This document shows, in pieces, positions 9,078-18,656 of a DNA stretch of 64,000 bases. The stretch comes from Micrococcaceae bacterium (GTDB lineage: Bacteria > Actinomycetota > Actinomycetes > Actinomycetales > Micrococcaceae). The notes beneath the pieces were generated by a model, which had not been told where the DNA came from, searched no databases, and worked only from the letters and a program-made list of their open reading frames with translations. The first letter of the stretch is position 1; the number at the start of each line of letters is the position of its first letter. The stretch spans positions 1 to 64,000 of the forward strand of contig JABXHI010000033.1 in assembly GCA_013393415.1 (NCBI GenBank). The letters are read 5' to 3'. The translations under genes were made by a program, and so were the position numbers.

Positions 9078-9782
9078 TCACTCCTTGGTTGTTCGTGGAT
9101 CGTTGCGGGTCTGCTGGCCGGTGGCACTCGAGGACCAGACGGCTTGCCATTTTTCGGCAAGTGAGCTGACCGATTCGTGGGCGTTCAGCCCGCTGGGATC
9201 TGGCACGACCCACAGTTGGGTATCTTCGGGCCACCCGGCTATGTCGTGGGTATCTTGGACGCCGAGTTTGGCTTTGGGCTGCTCGAACGCGGTGCGAAAC
9301 GCGGTGATTCCGGTAAAGGCGGCCGCGTGTGGACGCAGCATCCGAACCCGGGTGATGAGGTGGGAACGCCCGGCGCGCAATTCATCGCGGCTGAGCTCAT
9401 CGGCGCGCGAGGAGGGTCGAGAGACGATATTGGTAATGCCGACGCCTCGTGTCGCGAGCATGTACTCATCGGCCCGGCTGAGGCCATTGGAATCGTTCAC
9501 CAGCCCATCGGTGATTCCGGCCTCGTACAGTGACTTCCAGAATCGGTTGCCGGGGCGCGCGAAGGGTGCTTGCACGGCTGCCGCCCACGGGCTGGGGTTT
9601 GTGCCGACGATGAGCAGCCGCAAAAAGTGGGCGTTTTCTTCATCGGTGGGGTAGGGCAGGACATCATCGAGCTGCAGTCCTGTGGCCGCGGCTTCTGCCA
9701 GGTCGGTTTTGGTCGGACGGGCCTCGCCTAACGGGGAACTTCGCCGCCAGGGTTGCCAGTCGGGTGGAAGGTGGATCGACAT
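9078..9782 (-). CDS. mug: G/U(T) mismatch-specific uracil-DNA glycosylase (Mug)
   Basis: DNA repair enzyme that removes U or T mispaired with G. The 234-residue protein has the Mug/TDG motif VGTNPSPWAAA (GxNPS, about residue 59) and the second motif PDPSGLNAH near the C-terminus, as in the NPSGLN of E. coli Mug. Length is above the usual 170 because of a 30-50 residue N-terminal extension. The downstream SDR follows by 4 bp. Confidence 0.88.
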   Translation of the reverse strand: MSIHLPPDWQPWRRSSPLGEARPTKTDLAEAAATGLQLDDVLPYPTDEENAHFLRLLIVGTNPSPWAAAVQAPFARPGNRFWKSLYEAGITDGLVNDSNGLSRADEYMLATRGVGITNIVSRPSSRADELSRDELRAGRSHLITRVRMLRPHAAAFTGITAFRTAFEQPKAKLGVQDTHDIAGWPEDTQLWVVPDPSGLNAHESVSSLAEKWQAVWSSSATGQQTRNDPRTTKE

Positions 9783-9833
9783 ATCTCCACCCTAGAATAT
9801 TCAGTGCTGCAGGTGGTGACTAGAGTTGAGGTC

Positions 9834-10571
9834 GTGAGTGAGCACCCTGAAAAAATGACTGATACAACTGCCCGCGCGACGGTGTCCCATCCGGATCATC
9901 CAGATCATGCGGATCCGTGGGCGATGCAATTGGTGATACGTCGCAATAAGCAGGACCCGGCGAGCCATATTGCGGTGCTTGAGGCTGCCGGGGCATCTGT
10001 GGTGAGGCTACTCGATGATCAACGAGTCACAGCCCATGACGGGCAGTGGGCGCAGGCTGTTGCGCATTGGCGTGCCGGCTGGATTCGTAAGGTTGCTCGG
10101 CGGGCGGAGAATAAACGCTGGGATGACGTACAGGCTCTGCCCGGTGTCAACGCTGGTTCCGAAAATGCGGAGGTCCGGGCTTTTGTCCCGGGCCCGTTGG
10201 CCCCCTTGCCACCCGAACTCAAAAAATTACAGGTTGGTGGCACAGAGTTCCCGCGCTTGCAGGAATCAGCACACCACGACGCGGTGGTCACCGTTGAGGT
10301 CACGCCTGAGGTGGAGCTTTCCACCGGCAAGGCTGCTGCCCAAGTGGGCCATGCGGCACAGCTGGCCTACGAACAGCTTATCCAGCGCGTCGCGGACAGG
10401 GACGCCACCGCGTTACAAGTCCTGACGTCGTGGCGTCATGACGACTTCCGCATTCGGGTGGCGGCCCCATCACTGACAGCATGGCGCGAAACAGATCGAC
10501 CGGTGCGTGTCGTGGACGCGGGACTCACCGAAGTGGCCGGTGCCACCGAAACGTCACGAGCCTACTGGTGA
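9834..10571 (+). CDS. PTH2-type peptidyl-tRNA hydrolase
   Basis: The 245-residue protein carries a C-terminal PTH2-like domain: the stretch with STGKAAAQVGHAAQLAYE matches the K-x3-Q-x-x-HA motif of PTH2, an archaeal/eukaryotic-type hydrolase of peptidyl-tRNA. The N-terminal half (PWAMQLVIRRNKQDP, then RKVARRAE) appears to be a duplicated or divergent copy seen in related actinobacterial proteins. I chose GTG at 9834 (VSEHPEKM) with GAGG upstream; the open frame from 9753 overlaps the start of the divergent mug gene. Confidence 0.75.
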   Translation: MSEHPEKMTDTTARATVSHPDHPDHADPWAMQLVIRRNKQDPASHIAVLEAAGASVVRLLDDQRVTAHDGQWAQAVAHWRAGWIRKVARRAENKRWDDVQALPGVNAGSENAEVRAFVPGPLAPLPPELKKLQVGGTEFPRLQESAHHDAVVTVEVTPEVELSTGKAAAQVGHAAQLAYEQLIQRVADRDATALQVLTSWRHDDFRIRVAAPSLTAWRETDRPVRVVDAGLTEVAGATETSRAYW

Positions 10572-10582
10572 TCGTGGCGGGC

Positions 10583-10861
10583 TTAGACCTCGGCCTTGCC
10601 AAGTTGCTGAGCGTTCTTGTTTCCGGTCTTCTTCATGGCTTTGGAAACCGCGCGCTGGGAACCGATTTCTAGCAGTGCGGTCACGCCCGCTGAAATGGTC
10701 GTGAAGGCGACGAACTGCAGCATGGTGGCGTCATCGTCTTCGGCGTTTGGCGCATATTTGCCGGTGGTGCCTTCCCACACTTTTTCGACGACCTTGGCCC
10801 CGAGGTAGCCGGCCCCCATGGAGACACCGGTACGGAGCAACTTCTGGATGATGTTATTCAT
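10583..10861 (-). CDS. DUF4235 membrane-associated protein
   Basis: The 92-residue protein matches DUF4235, common in actinobacteria: a hydrophobic N-terminal segment (GVSMGAGYLGAKVVEKVWEGTTG) and a second hydrophobic segment (LQFVAFTTISAGVTALLEIGSQRAVSKAMKK). Function is unknown. It is convergent with the PTH2-like gene and lies downstream of the MMPL exporter in the same direction. Confidence 0.8.
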   Translation of the reverse strand: MNNIIQKLLRTGVSMGAGYLGAKVVEKVWEGTTGKYAPNAEDDDATMLQFVAFTTISAGVTALLEIGSQRAVSKAMKKTGNKNAQQLGKAEV

Positions 10862-10894
10862 AGTTCTGCCTTTCTCGACTGTGCTGATTCAAGC

Positions 10895-13495
10895 TTAGAC
10901 GTTCTGGTTGGTTGTTGTAACGGACGAATCGGTGGAAGTCTTGATTCGTGTTTCATCGGGCGCGTCCAACTCGGCAAGCTTGGCGCCTTCCACGTCCACA
11001 TCGGGCAGGATCCGATCCAACCACTTTGGCATATACCAGGCATGACGCCCCAGCAGGTGCATGAGCGCGGGCACCATGAGCATACGCACGAGGAAGGCGT
11101 CGAAGAGCACACCGATGGCAAGGCCAAAGCCAATGGGTCGGATGTAGGGGTCATCTGCGTAGATGAACCCGCCGAACACCGAGACCATGATGATGGCTGC
11201 CGCAGCGACGACGGCACGGCCCTGAACGAATCCTTGCTGTACGGCCAAGCGAGCCTCCGTGCCGTGGGCATAGGCCTCGCGCATACCCGAGGAGATGAAG
11301 AGCTGGTAGTCCATGGCCAGTCCAAAGAGCACGCCGATCATGATGGTGGGCAGAAACGAGAGCACCGGTGCTGGATTGTGGACCATGAAGGCTTCGCCAA
11401 GCCAACCCCACTGGTAGATAGCGACGACGGCGCCCATGGCAGCGTCCACGGACAGGACAAATCCTCCCGAGGCAATCACTGGCACCACCAGCGAGCGGAA
11501 CACCAACACCATGATCAGTAAGGACAGACCAACGACGACCGCCAGATACAGTGGCAGCACATCGGCGAGTGCACTGGAGACGTCGATGGTGCCGGTCGCG
11601 TGTCCGGCCAGGGCCAAGTTGGTGACCTCGCCGGCGGGATCAAGCCCCCGGAGATCATGCACCAGGTTGACGGTGGATTCGTGGTTGGCGTCCTCGATCG
11701 GAATGACCTGGAACATGGTGATGTCGCCGGCTTCGTTTTCGCCCACGGGCACCACATGGTCCACATTGTCCAGGGCAGCTAATTGCTCGGCTTGTTGAAC
11801 GGTGGTCTCCAGGAGCGCTTCTTCGGAGAGGTCTGCTGGAATGTCGGCCACCGCGACGATCGGGGCGTTGGTGCCGGGGCCAAAGTGTTCAGCTTGAGCG
11901 GCGTGTGCCTGATATTCGGTGGTGTCCGGGGCTTGAGCTGACCCGTCGGGGATGCCAAGGCGCATTGAGAACACCGGAATGGCAATGATCGCCAACACAG
12001 CAATCGAGGCGATCGCCGTGAGCACCGCGCGGGTGCTGGACATGGCTTTGACCTGGCGTTTCGGCTGTGTCCGCAGCTGACGGTCGGCCAGTGTGAGGCG
12101 TTCGCGTTTGGCCAGCGCACGGCGTCCCAACAGTGACAGCATGGCCGGGGTCAAGGTGATGGCGACCAGTACAGCAACCACGACGACGAACCCGCCGACG
12201 GTTCCCATGAGGCCCAAGAATGGGATACCTGTGAGATTCAAAGCCAGCAGTGCGATGACGACGGTTGACCCCGCAAACACCACGGCGTTGCCCGATGTCC
12301 CGTTTGCCATGGCGATGGAGTGGTGCAGGGGTATGCCCGCTTTGAGTTGGGTTCGGTGTCGGTGGACGATGAACAGGGCATAGTCGATCCCGACGGCCAG
12401 TCCTAGCATGACGCCTAATACTGGGGTCACCGAGTTCATTTCGACCACCGAGGAGAAGGCCAGGGCGACCAGGGCGCCCACCCCAACGCCGACCAGCGCA
12501 TTGATGAGCGGCAACCCGGCGGTAATCAGTGTGCCAAGCATGATGACCAGGACGATCGCCGCGACAACAAGGCCCACGACTTCGGCCCAGCCGAGCACTT
12601 CGGGTACTGCCATCGAGAGCTCTTGTGAAGGCAGTACTTCGACACCCTCGATGCTGCGGTCGGTCAGTTCGGAAACCACGGCTTCGCGGACGGTAGTGTC
12701 GACGGCCATGGCTTGGTCTTCAAACTGCACAGTTCCCACGGCAGCAGAACCATCATCTGAGACGACCGAGTAGTCATTGGTGGTTTCCAGTAAGCGGTCA
12801 CCGAGGTCCAACAGGGTTTGGCCCTCTTCGATTTCGGCTGCGCCTGCTTCAGCGTCGGCCTGTTCTGTTTCCAGCTCTTCGCGGCCCTGGGCGAGCTCTT
12901 CACGTGCGGCGTCGAGTTGGTTTTGTTGGGCAGCGAACTGTTCTTCAGCTGCCGCTTGTGGCATACCTGAAGCCACAGCTTGTTCAATCCCTGCGTCAAG
13001 TTGTGCTTGGGCAGCGTCCAGTTCTTGCTCGGCGCTGTCGAGCTCTGCTTCGGCGGACTCAAATTGCTCGGGTGCGGCCTCGAGCTGTTCACGAGCATCG
13101 CTGAGTTCTTGGCGGCCGTCGGTGAGCTGTTCTTGCTGATCGACCATTTCGGCATCGGCCGCGAAGGGATCGACGGCGTCGGCGACGCCGTCAACATTTT
13201 GGGTCGATTCAAGCACGTCGACGATGGCGTCGCGTTGCTCACCGGTGAACTCAGATCCGTCTTCGGTCTGGAAGACCACATTGCCGGTGCCACGGGCAGC
13301 ATCGGGGAACTCTTCTTCGAGACGGTCAGTCGTTTGGGCTGTGGGCGTGCCGGGGATCTCCACGGTGGAGACGAGTGTCCCGCCAAACGTGAGGAAGGAC
13401 CCCGCGGCGATAGCCAGCAGGACAAGCCATGTAAACAACACTGCGAAAGGTCGTTTGGCGGAACGCAGCCCGAGTCGATAAAGAAGCTTTGCCAT
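10895..13495 (-). CDS. MMPL/RND-family exporter
   Basis: The 866-residue transporter has two six-span RND halves: spans at about residues 15-35 and 300-500, then 510-530 and 655-830, each half with a large external loop. The first loop holds a striking coiled coil rich in Gln, Glu and Ala (about residues 110-225) before the porter domain resumes. MMPL proteins export lipids or hydrophobic compounds powered by the proton gradient; the substrate here is unknown. I chose ATG 13495 because AAGG lies 6 bases upstream; the frame could extend to 13558. Confidence 0.88.
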   Translation of the reverse strand: MAKLLYRLGLRSAKRPFAVLFTWLVLLAIAAGSFLTFGGTLVSTVEIPGTPTAQTTDRLEEEFPDAARGTGNVVFQTEDGSEFTGEQRDAIVDVLESTQNVDGVADAVDPFAADAEMVDQQEQLTDGRQELSDAREQLEAAPEQFESAEAELDSAEQELDAAQAQLDAGIEQAVASGMPQAAAEEQFAAQQNQLDAAREELAQGREELETEQADAEAGAAEIEEGQTLLDLGDRLLETTNDYSVVSDDGSAAVGTVQFEDQAMAVDTTVREAVVSELTDRSIEGVEVLPSQELSMAVPEVLGWAEVVGLVVAAIVLVIMLGTLITAGLPLINALVGVGVGALVALAFSSVVEMNSVTPVLGVMLGLAVGIDYALFIVHRHRTQLKAGIPLHHSIAMANGTSGNAVVFAGSTVVIALLALNLTGIPFLGLMGTVGGFVVVVAVLVAITLTPAMLSLLGRRALAKRERLTLADRQLRTQPKRQVKAMSSTRAVLTAIASIAVLAIIAIPVFSMRLGIPDGSAQAPDTTEYQAHAAQAEHFGPGTNAPIVAVADIPADLSEEALLETTVQQAEQLAALDNVDHVVPVGENEAGDITMFQVIPIEDANHESTVNLVHDLRGLDPAGEVTNLALAGHATGTIDVSSALADVLPLYLAVVVGLSLLIMVLVFRSLVVPVIASGGFVLSVDAAMGAVVAIYQWGWLGEAFMVHNPAPVLSFLPTIMIGVLFGLAMDYQLFISSGMREAYAHGTEARLAVQQGFVQGRAVVAAAAIIMVSVFGGFIYADDPYIRPIGFGLAIGVLFDAFLVRMLMVPALMHLLGRHAWYMPKWLDRILPDVDVEGAKLAELDAPDETRIKTSTDSSVTTTNQNV

Positions 13496-13637
13496 GATCA
13501 TCCTTGAAAATGAACGGTCCTCTCGGGCCAACGCTGACCCAATGTAACTGTAGTTCACGGAGGCTCAGACCGTAAATTTTTGTTTGAAGTTTGTGATGCT
13601 GCCAGCGGCTCTGTCGCGGTGCTCTAGACTGTGGAAC

Positions 13638-15137
13638 ATGGTTTGGACGGTGGCTGATTTCGCGGATTTTCCGTTTTGGGCGAGGGTGCTCTTTATTACC
13701 GCTGATATGGCGATTCGGATTGCGCTGTTGGGCATCGTTCCTGGGAACCGGCGTCCGGCGGTCGCGATGGCGTGGCTGCTGATCATTTTCTTCCTGCCGA
13801 TCCCCGGACTGTTGCTCTTCTTGTTACTCGGGTCGTTCCGGTTGGGCGGGCAGCGGCGTTCGCGCCAGGTCGCGGTGAATTCGGAGCTGCGACGCGCCAC
13901 CGCGCACTTGGATCTGCCCGACCAGGTTGGTGCGGCACCGGATTACGTCGGTGCCAATACCAGGTTGACCCGTCGACTGACCGGTTTTCCTATTCTGGAC
14001 GGCAACACATTCGAGTATCTGACGGATTATCGGCTGACGTTTCACAAGATGGCAGACGATATTGACCGCGCACAGCATTACGTCAACGTGATGTTTTACA
14101 TCATCGGCACCGATCCGAAGGGCCGGCAGGGCTACGCCGATCTCGTCTTGGACGCGATGGCGCGGGCCGTGAAGCGTGGCGTCACCGTCCGACTGATTTT
14201 TGACCATATCGGCACGGCTCGGGTAAATGGCTATCGCGAGCTGCTGCGGCGTTTGGAAGCAGACGGTATCGAGTATTACCGTTCGCTGCCGGTGCGTCCG
14301 TGGCGCGGTCAGTACCAGCGGCCAGATCTGCGCAACCACCGCAAAATGGTGATTATTGACGGTCTGGTGGGCTACAGCGGTTCGATTAATTTAATTGAGC
14401 CGGGCTATAAGCGTTCCTCGGCGCACCGTTTGGCGCGCAACTGGCAGGATATGATGGCGCGCATGGCGGGACCGTCGGTGGCTTCCTTGGACGTGGTGTT
14501 TGCAACCGATTGGTTTTCCGAAACCGGGCGGCAGTTGCAACAAGAGTTGCGCGGCGTGACGGAATCCGAAATTGACAACCACGAGGGCCCCGCGGCGCAA
14601 ATTATTCCGTCGGGCCCGGGCTTTTCGCAGGAGAATAACCTGCGCGCATTTAACCACCTGTTTTATTCGGCAATGGAGACGATTCGGGTTGTCACGCCGT
14701 ATTTGGTGCCCGACGATACAATGCTCTATGCGCTTACGAGTGCGGCTCAGCGCGGGGTGCGCGTCGAAGTCTTGGTGGTGCGCCGTGCCGATCAGGTCGC
14801 GGTGCAGCACGCCCAGCAGTCTTATTATGAGGCCCTTTTGCGTGCTGGGGTACACATTTATCGGTACCCGGATCCAGATGTTTTACACGCCAAGTTGTTT
14901 ACTATCGACGACGATGTTGGTGTGTTCGGCTCATCGAATATGGACATGCGGTCGTTTTCGCTCAACTTGGAAGTGTCGGTGATGGTCGTGGGTTCCGAAG
15001 AAGTCGCCAAACTCGATGGCATCATCGATATGTACCAGAGTCAATGCGAGCATCTGATGCTCAGAGACTGGTTGGCCAGGCCGCGGCACAAGCGGTGGTT
15101 GGATAACGTCTTCCGGTTGACCTCGGCGTTGCAGTAA
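13638..15137 (+). CDS. cls: cardiolipin synthase
   Basis: Phospholipase-D superfamily enzyme forming cardiolipin from phosphatidylglycerol. The 499-residue protein has two N-terminal spans (about residues 10-60, with IPGNRRPAVAMAW between them), then two HKD motifs: HRKMVIIDGLVGYSGSIN and HAKLFTIDDDVGVFGSSN. The ATG at 13638 is chosen because the MVWTVADFADFPFW start aligns with related proteins; upstream codons lie in the divergent promoter region. Confidence 0.92.
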   Translation: MVWTVADFADFPFWARVLFITADMAIRIALLGIVPGNRRPAVAMAWLLIIFFLPIPGLLLFLLLGSFRLGGQRRSRQVAVNSELRRATAHLDLPDQVGAAPDYVGANTRLTRRLTGFPILDGNTFEYLTDYRLTFHKMADDIDRAQHYVNVMFYIIGTDPKGRQGYADLVLDAMARAVKRGVTVRLIFDHIGTARVNGYRELLRRLEADGIEYYRSLPVRPWRGQYQRPDLRNHRKMVIIDGLVGYSGSINLIEPGYKRSSAHRLARNWQDMMARMAGPSVASLDVVFATDWFSETGRQLQQELRGVTESEIDNHEGPAAQIIPSGPGFSQENNLRAFNHLFYSAMETIRVVTPYLVPDDTMLYALTSAAQRGVRVEVLVVRRADQVAVQHAQQSYYEALLRAGVHIYRYPDPDVLHAKLFTIDDDVGVFGSSNMDMRSFSLNLEVSVMVVGSEEVAKLDGIIDMYQSQCEHLMLRDWLARPRHKRWLDNVFRLTSALQ

Positions 15138-15159
15138 CTCCCGCGTGCCATGGTCTGGG

Positions 15160-15795
15160 TTACGGCTCCAATGGACCGCGTTGTGGGCCGTCATCAAGGG
15201 TTTTGCCAGAGTTCAGCATCGCTGTCACAACCGCCAGAGCCGACGTATGGTGGCGCTCGTCTGGTTCATTGGCGACGAGTACGAGGTCGGCCGCATCGTA
15301 AATTTGATCGGTGTCGAGCATTTGGCGTTCTTGGGCTGCCCAATTGTCCCACTGCTCGATGTAGTCGTCGCCGTCGCGCCCCATGGCTCGGTCATAACGC
15401 ACCTCGTCTGGGACGCGCAGCCAGATCAGCACGTCCAACAGCTTCCGATTTGCTCGGACTCCCGCGCCGACACCTTCACAGAGGATGACCTCGGTCGGTT
15501 CGGTGGACACGGTTGCGCCCGGTGCTCCGTCGTTGCCGTGAGTGGAATGCCAGTCCCACGTTTGGTAGGTGGCCGTTTCGCCTGCCGCTAACTTTGGTAG
15601 CACCTCGTGACTGAAGAGTTCGATGCCTGCCTGTAGACCATTCCAGCCTCGGTAGAGATCCTCGAGTCGCAGGACAGTGACGTCATGGTGTTCGGAGAGG
15701 CTTTCGGCGAGCACGGTTGATAGGACGGTTTTGCCGGAGCCAGACCGGCCGTCGATGCCAATGATCAGTGGGTGTGCGGAGGAGTAACGTGACAT
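15160..15795 (-). CDS. P-loop nucleoside-kinase-like protein
   Basis: The 211-residue protein has an N-terminal Walker A motif GIDGRSGSGKT (about residues 13-23) and the overall look of the uridine-kinase/phosphoribulokinase family (LRLEDLYRGWNGL, then VILCEGVGAG and LIWLRVPDEVRYDRA). Actinobacterial members are usually annotated as AAA or uridine-kinase-family proteins and their substrate is not established. It is convergent with cls, 22 bp apart. Confidence 0.75.
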   Translation of the reverse strand: MSRYSSAHPLIIGIDGRSGSGKTVLSTVLAESLSEHHDVTVLRLEDLYRGWNGLQAGIELFSHEVLPKLAAGETATYQTWDWHSTHGNDGAPGATVSTEPTEVILCEGVGAGVRANRKLLDVLIWLRVPDEVRYDRAMGRDGDDYIEQWDNWAAQERQMLDTDQIYDAADLVLVANEPDERHHTSALAVVTAMLNSGKTLDDGPQRGPLEP

Positions 15796-15924
15796 GACTC
15801 AATGCTAGCGACAAACGCTTCCACGCGGGGCGAGATGGTGTTTTGTGTAGTCAGCATCACAATCTGGTCGCCTCGAAGTCGGAATAAATATCCGAGTCGC
15901 AGCGCTGTACTAGACAGAAGAAAA

Positions 15925-15945
15925 GTTGAGTCAGCATCGCTCATG
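15925..15945. promoter_or_regulatory. HAIR-like HspR site, distal (dnaK)
   Basis: GTTGAGT-N7-GCTCATG matches the HspR inverted repeat CTTGAGT-N7-ACTCAAG at 11 of 14 positions with exact 7-base spacing. It lies 53 bp upstream of the proximal site, about five helical turns centre to centre. Weaker than the proximal site; probably cooperative. Confidence 0.55.
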
Positions 15946-15977
15946 TTTATTTGACAGCGGCTCAACATATATGGCAC

Positions 15978-15998
15978 CTTGAGTGTAGATAGCTCAAG
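15978..15998. promoter_or_regulatory. HAIR site, proximal (dnaK)
   Basis: CTTGAGT-N7-GCTCAAG matches the HspR operator consensus CTTGAGT-N7-ACTCAAG at 13 of 14 positions. It ends 37 bp before the dnaK ATG, where bound HspR would block the promoter. A TTGACA hexamer at 15951-15956 could be a -35 box, but I see no good -10 at 16-18 bp. Confidence 0.85.
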
Positions 15999-16035
15999 GA
16001 GCTAACAAGAGAAGTTTTAGCGAAAGGATTTACGT

Positions 16036-17889
16036 ATGTCACGTGCTGTAGGTATTGACTTGGGCACCACCAACTCGGTTGTTGCCGTTCTGGAAGGTGG
16101 CGACCCAACGGTTATCGCCAACGCCGAAGGTGCACGCACCACGCCATCGGTCGTTGCATTCGCCAAAGGTGAGGACGGCGAAGTCCTGACCGGTGATATT
16201 GCTAAGCGTCAGGCCGTCAATAACCCAGAGCGCACCATCTCCTCGGTGAAGCGCCATATGGGTACCGACTGGAAAATAGAAGTTGACGAGAAGTCATACA
16301 CCGCCCAGGAAATTTCCGCTCGCATCTTGATGAAACTCAAGCACGATGCTGAAGAATACCTCGGCGAAGACGTCACCGATGCAGTGATCACGGTACCGGC
16401 TTACTTCAATGACGCTGAGCGTCAGGCCACCAAAGAGGCCGGCGAAATCGCGGGACTGAATGTTTCCCGCATTATCAACGAACCAACCTCGGCCGCCCTG
16501 GCTTATGGTCTGGAACGCGGTAAAGAAGACGAAACGATTCTCGTCTTCGACCTCGGTGGCGGTACCTTCGACGTTTCGCTGCTGGAAGTTGGTAAGGACG
16601 ACGACGATTTCTCGACCATTCAGGTGCGCTCCACGGCCGGTGACAACCGTCTGGGTGGCGACGACTGGGATCAGGCTATCGTCAATTGGCTGCTGGAACA
16701 GGCCAAGGCTTCCGGTGCCGACCTTTCCAAGGACAAAATTGCGCTGAAGCGTCTGCACGAAGCCGCTGAGCAGGCCAAGAAGGAACTGTCTTCGGCAACC
16801 TCAACCAATATTTCCCTGCAGTACCTGTCCGTCACCGAAGATGGTCCGGTGCACTTGGATGAGCACCTGTCGCGCGCCAAGTTTGAGGACATGACCTCGG
16901 ATCTGCTGGATCGCACCCGTCGTCCATTCGAAGACGTCATTAAAGAAGCTGGTGTTTCGGTTTCTGACATTGACCACGTTGTGCTCGTGGGCGGTTCGAC
17001 TCGTATGCCTGCCGTGTCCGAACTGGTCGAAAAAATGGCCGGCGGTAAAGAGCCTAATAAGGGTGTCAACCCGGACGAGGTTGTCTCCGTGGGCGCTGCC
17101 ATTCAGGCCGGCGTGTTGGCCGGTGAGCGCAAGGACGTGCTGCTGATTGACGTCACCCCGTTGTCCTTGGGTATCGAAACCAAGGGCGGTGTCATGGCCA
17201 AGCTGATTGAGCGCAACACGGCTATCCCAACCAAGCGTTCCGAAACCTTTACCACCGCCGATGACAACCAGCCATCCGTGGATATCCAGGTATTCCAAGG
17301 GGAGCGCGAATTCACCGCGGATAACAAGCCACTGGGGAACTTCCAGTTGACCGGTATTGCGCCTGCGCCTCGCGGTATGCCACAGATTGAAGTCACCTTC
17401 GACATTGACGCCAACGGTATCGTCCACGTTTCTGCAAAGGACGGCTCGACCGGTACTGAACACTCACGGACCAGCACCGACTGTACCTCGCTATCAGGTG
17501 AGGACATCGACCGCATGGTCAAGGATGCCGAAGCGCACGCTGAAGAAGACAAGAAGCGTCGTGAAGCCGCAGAGGCCCGCAACGCCGCTGAAACTACTGC
17601 CTTCTCGGTAGACAAACTCCTCAAAGAGAACGACGAGAAACTGCCAGAGGACGTCAAAACTGAGGTCCAGGCAGATGTCGATGCACTCAAGGAAGCCCTT
17701 GAGAAGCAGGACAACGACGAGGAAGTCCAGGCCGCATTCGACAAACTGCAGCAGTCCCAAACCAAGATCGGTGAAGCCCTCTACGCACAGTCCGAACAGG
17801 ACGGCGCAGCAGCTGATGCCGCGCAAGAGGACGAAGACATCGTTGATGCTGAAGTCATTGACGAAGACGAAGAAGACGCCAAGAAATAG
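16036..17889 (+). CDS. dnaK: chaperone DnaK (Hsp70)
   Basis: ATP-dependent folding chaperone. The 617-residue protein has the Hsp70 signature [17 protein letters not shown] at the N-terminus, [12 protein letters not shown]-type phosphate loop ([16 protein letters not shown]), [13 protein letters not shown], a substrate-binding domain from about residue 385 and the acidic tail ending [14 protein letters not shown] precedes the ATG. First gene of dnaK-grpE-dnaJ-hspR. Odd point: residues 476-483 read HSRTSTDC where related proteins have a Q-S-M-T-I-T-G-G-like strand (see findings). Confidence 0.98.
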   Translation: MSRAVGIDLGTTNSVVAVLEGGDPTVIANAEGARTTPSVVAFAKGEDGEVLTGDIAKRQAVNNPERTISSVKRHMGTDWKIEVDEKSYTAQEISARILMKLKHDAEEYLGEDVTDAVITVPAYFNDAERQATKEAGEIAGLNVSRIINEPTSAALAYGLERGKEDETILVFDLGGGTFDVSLLEVGKDDDDFSTIQVRSTAGDNRLGGDDWDQAIVNWLLEQAKASGADLSKDKIALKRLHEAAEQAKKELSSATSTNISLQYLSVTEDGPVHLDEHLSRAKFEDMTSDLLDRTRRPFEDVIKEAGVSVSDIDHVVLVGGSTRMPAVSELVEKMAGGKEPNKGVNPDEVVSVGAAIQAGVLAGERKDVLLIDVTPLSLGIETKGGVMAKLIERNTAIPTKRSETFTTADDNQPSVDIQVFQGEREFTADNKPLGNFQLTGIAPAPRGMPQIEVTFDIDANGIVHVSAKDGSTGTEHSRTSTDCTSLSGEDIDRMVKDAEAHAEEDKKRREAAEARNAAETTAFSVDKLLKENDEKLPEDVKTEVQADVDALKEALEKQDNDEEVQAAFDKLQQSQTKIGEALYAQSEQDGAAADAAQEDEDIVDAEVIDEDEEDAKK

Positions 17890-17917
17890 CCTTCACGTCC
17901 ACTTCAATAGTTCACTA

Positions 17918-17948
17918 CCGAGGCCGGCCGGTTTCCGGCCGGCCTCGG
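17918..17948 (+). terminator. hairpin between dnaK and grpE
   Basis: A perfect 14-bp inverted repeat (CCGAGGCCGGCCGG, loop TTT, CCGGCCGGCCTCGG) is followed by TGTTTTCTTG. It has the form of an intrinsic terminator or a strong RNA-processing/stabilising hairpin, and probably lowers expression of grpE-dnaJ-hspR relative to dnaK. Confidence 0.8.
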
Positions 17949-17972
17949 TGTTTTCTTGACAGGAGTTATACA

Positions 17973-18641
17973 TTGACCGATCAGCCGAATCATGAAGAAC
18001 ACGAAGACCCGATCCGTTTCACCGATAAACGTCGCATCGACCCAGAAACCGGAGAACTCCGCGACCAGGACCAGCAGGTAGCCGACGAAGCCGAGGCACC
18101 TGAGGATGCTGCGGACGCCTCGGACCACGCAGACCCACTGTCCCAGGTTGAAGACATTCTCAATTCTGCACCCACAGACGCCGACGAAGAGCCCGAGACC
18201 GAAGCCGCATCAGCCGGTGATGAAGCCGCGGCGCTGCGCGAAGATCTGCAACGCCTGCAGGCCGAGTTCGTGAACTATCGTCGTCGTGTTGAACGCGACC
18301 GTCACGTGGCCAAAGATAACGCGAACTTTTCGATGCTCGATTCGATGCTCCCGGTGCTTGACGACATCGATGCCGCCGATAAAGCAGGCGATCTCGATGG
18401 TCCGTTCGCTGCCATCGCACGGAAGCTCATCGAAACGCTCGAGGGCATTGGGCTCGTCAAGCATGATGGTGCCGCCCTGGTTGGCGAACCATTTGATCCG
18501 ACCCACCACGAAGCTATGCTGCGTCAGCCATCGACCGAGATTGCCGAAGAGCACATTGTGCAAGTGTTCCGTAATGGCTACCTGTACAACGACCGGGTCT
18601 TGCGCGCTGCACAGGTGATGGTTTCTGCCGGTGACGAGTAA
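17973..18641 (+). CDS. grpE: nucleotide exchange factor GrpE
   Basis: Releases ADP from DnaK. The 222-residue protein starts at TTG 17973, with AGGAG 7 bases upstream. An acidic disordered N-terminus of about 80 residues precedes a coiled coil (AALREDLQRLQAEFVNYRRRVERD) and the C-terminal beta domain with ALVGEPFDPTHHEAMLRQPS and GYLYNDRVLRAAQVMVS, the GrpE signature. It follows the dnaK hairpin and is 15 bp from dnaJ. Confidence 0.95.
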   Translation: MTDQPNHEEHEDPIRFTDKRRIDPETGELRDQDQQVADEAEAPEDAADASDHADPLSQVEDILNSAPTDADEEPETEAASAGDEAAALREDLQRLQAEFVNYRRRVERDRHVAKDNANFSMLDSMLPVLDDIDAADKAGDLDGPFAAIARKLIETLEGIGLVKHDGAALVGEPFDPTHHEAMLRQPSTEIAEEHIVQVFRNGYLYNDRVLRAAQVMVSAGDE

Positions 18642-18656
18642 GAGAGAGGAGGTTCC

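Noticed and set aside
9753-9833. upstream extension of the PTH2-like gene
   Set aside because: It overlaps the start of the divergent mug gene and shows no family similarity; GTG 9834 has better context.
15951-15956. TTGACA as the -35 box of a dnaK promoter
   Set aside because: No acceptable -10 hexamer at 16-18 bp; kept only as a note, not as a called promoter.
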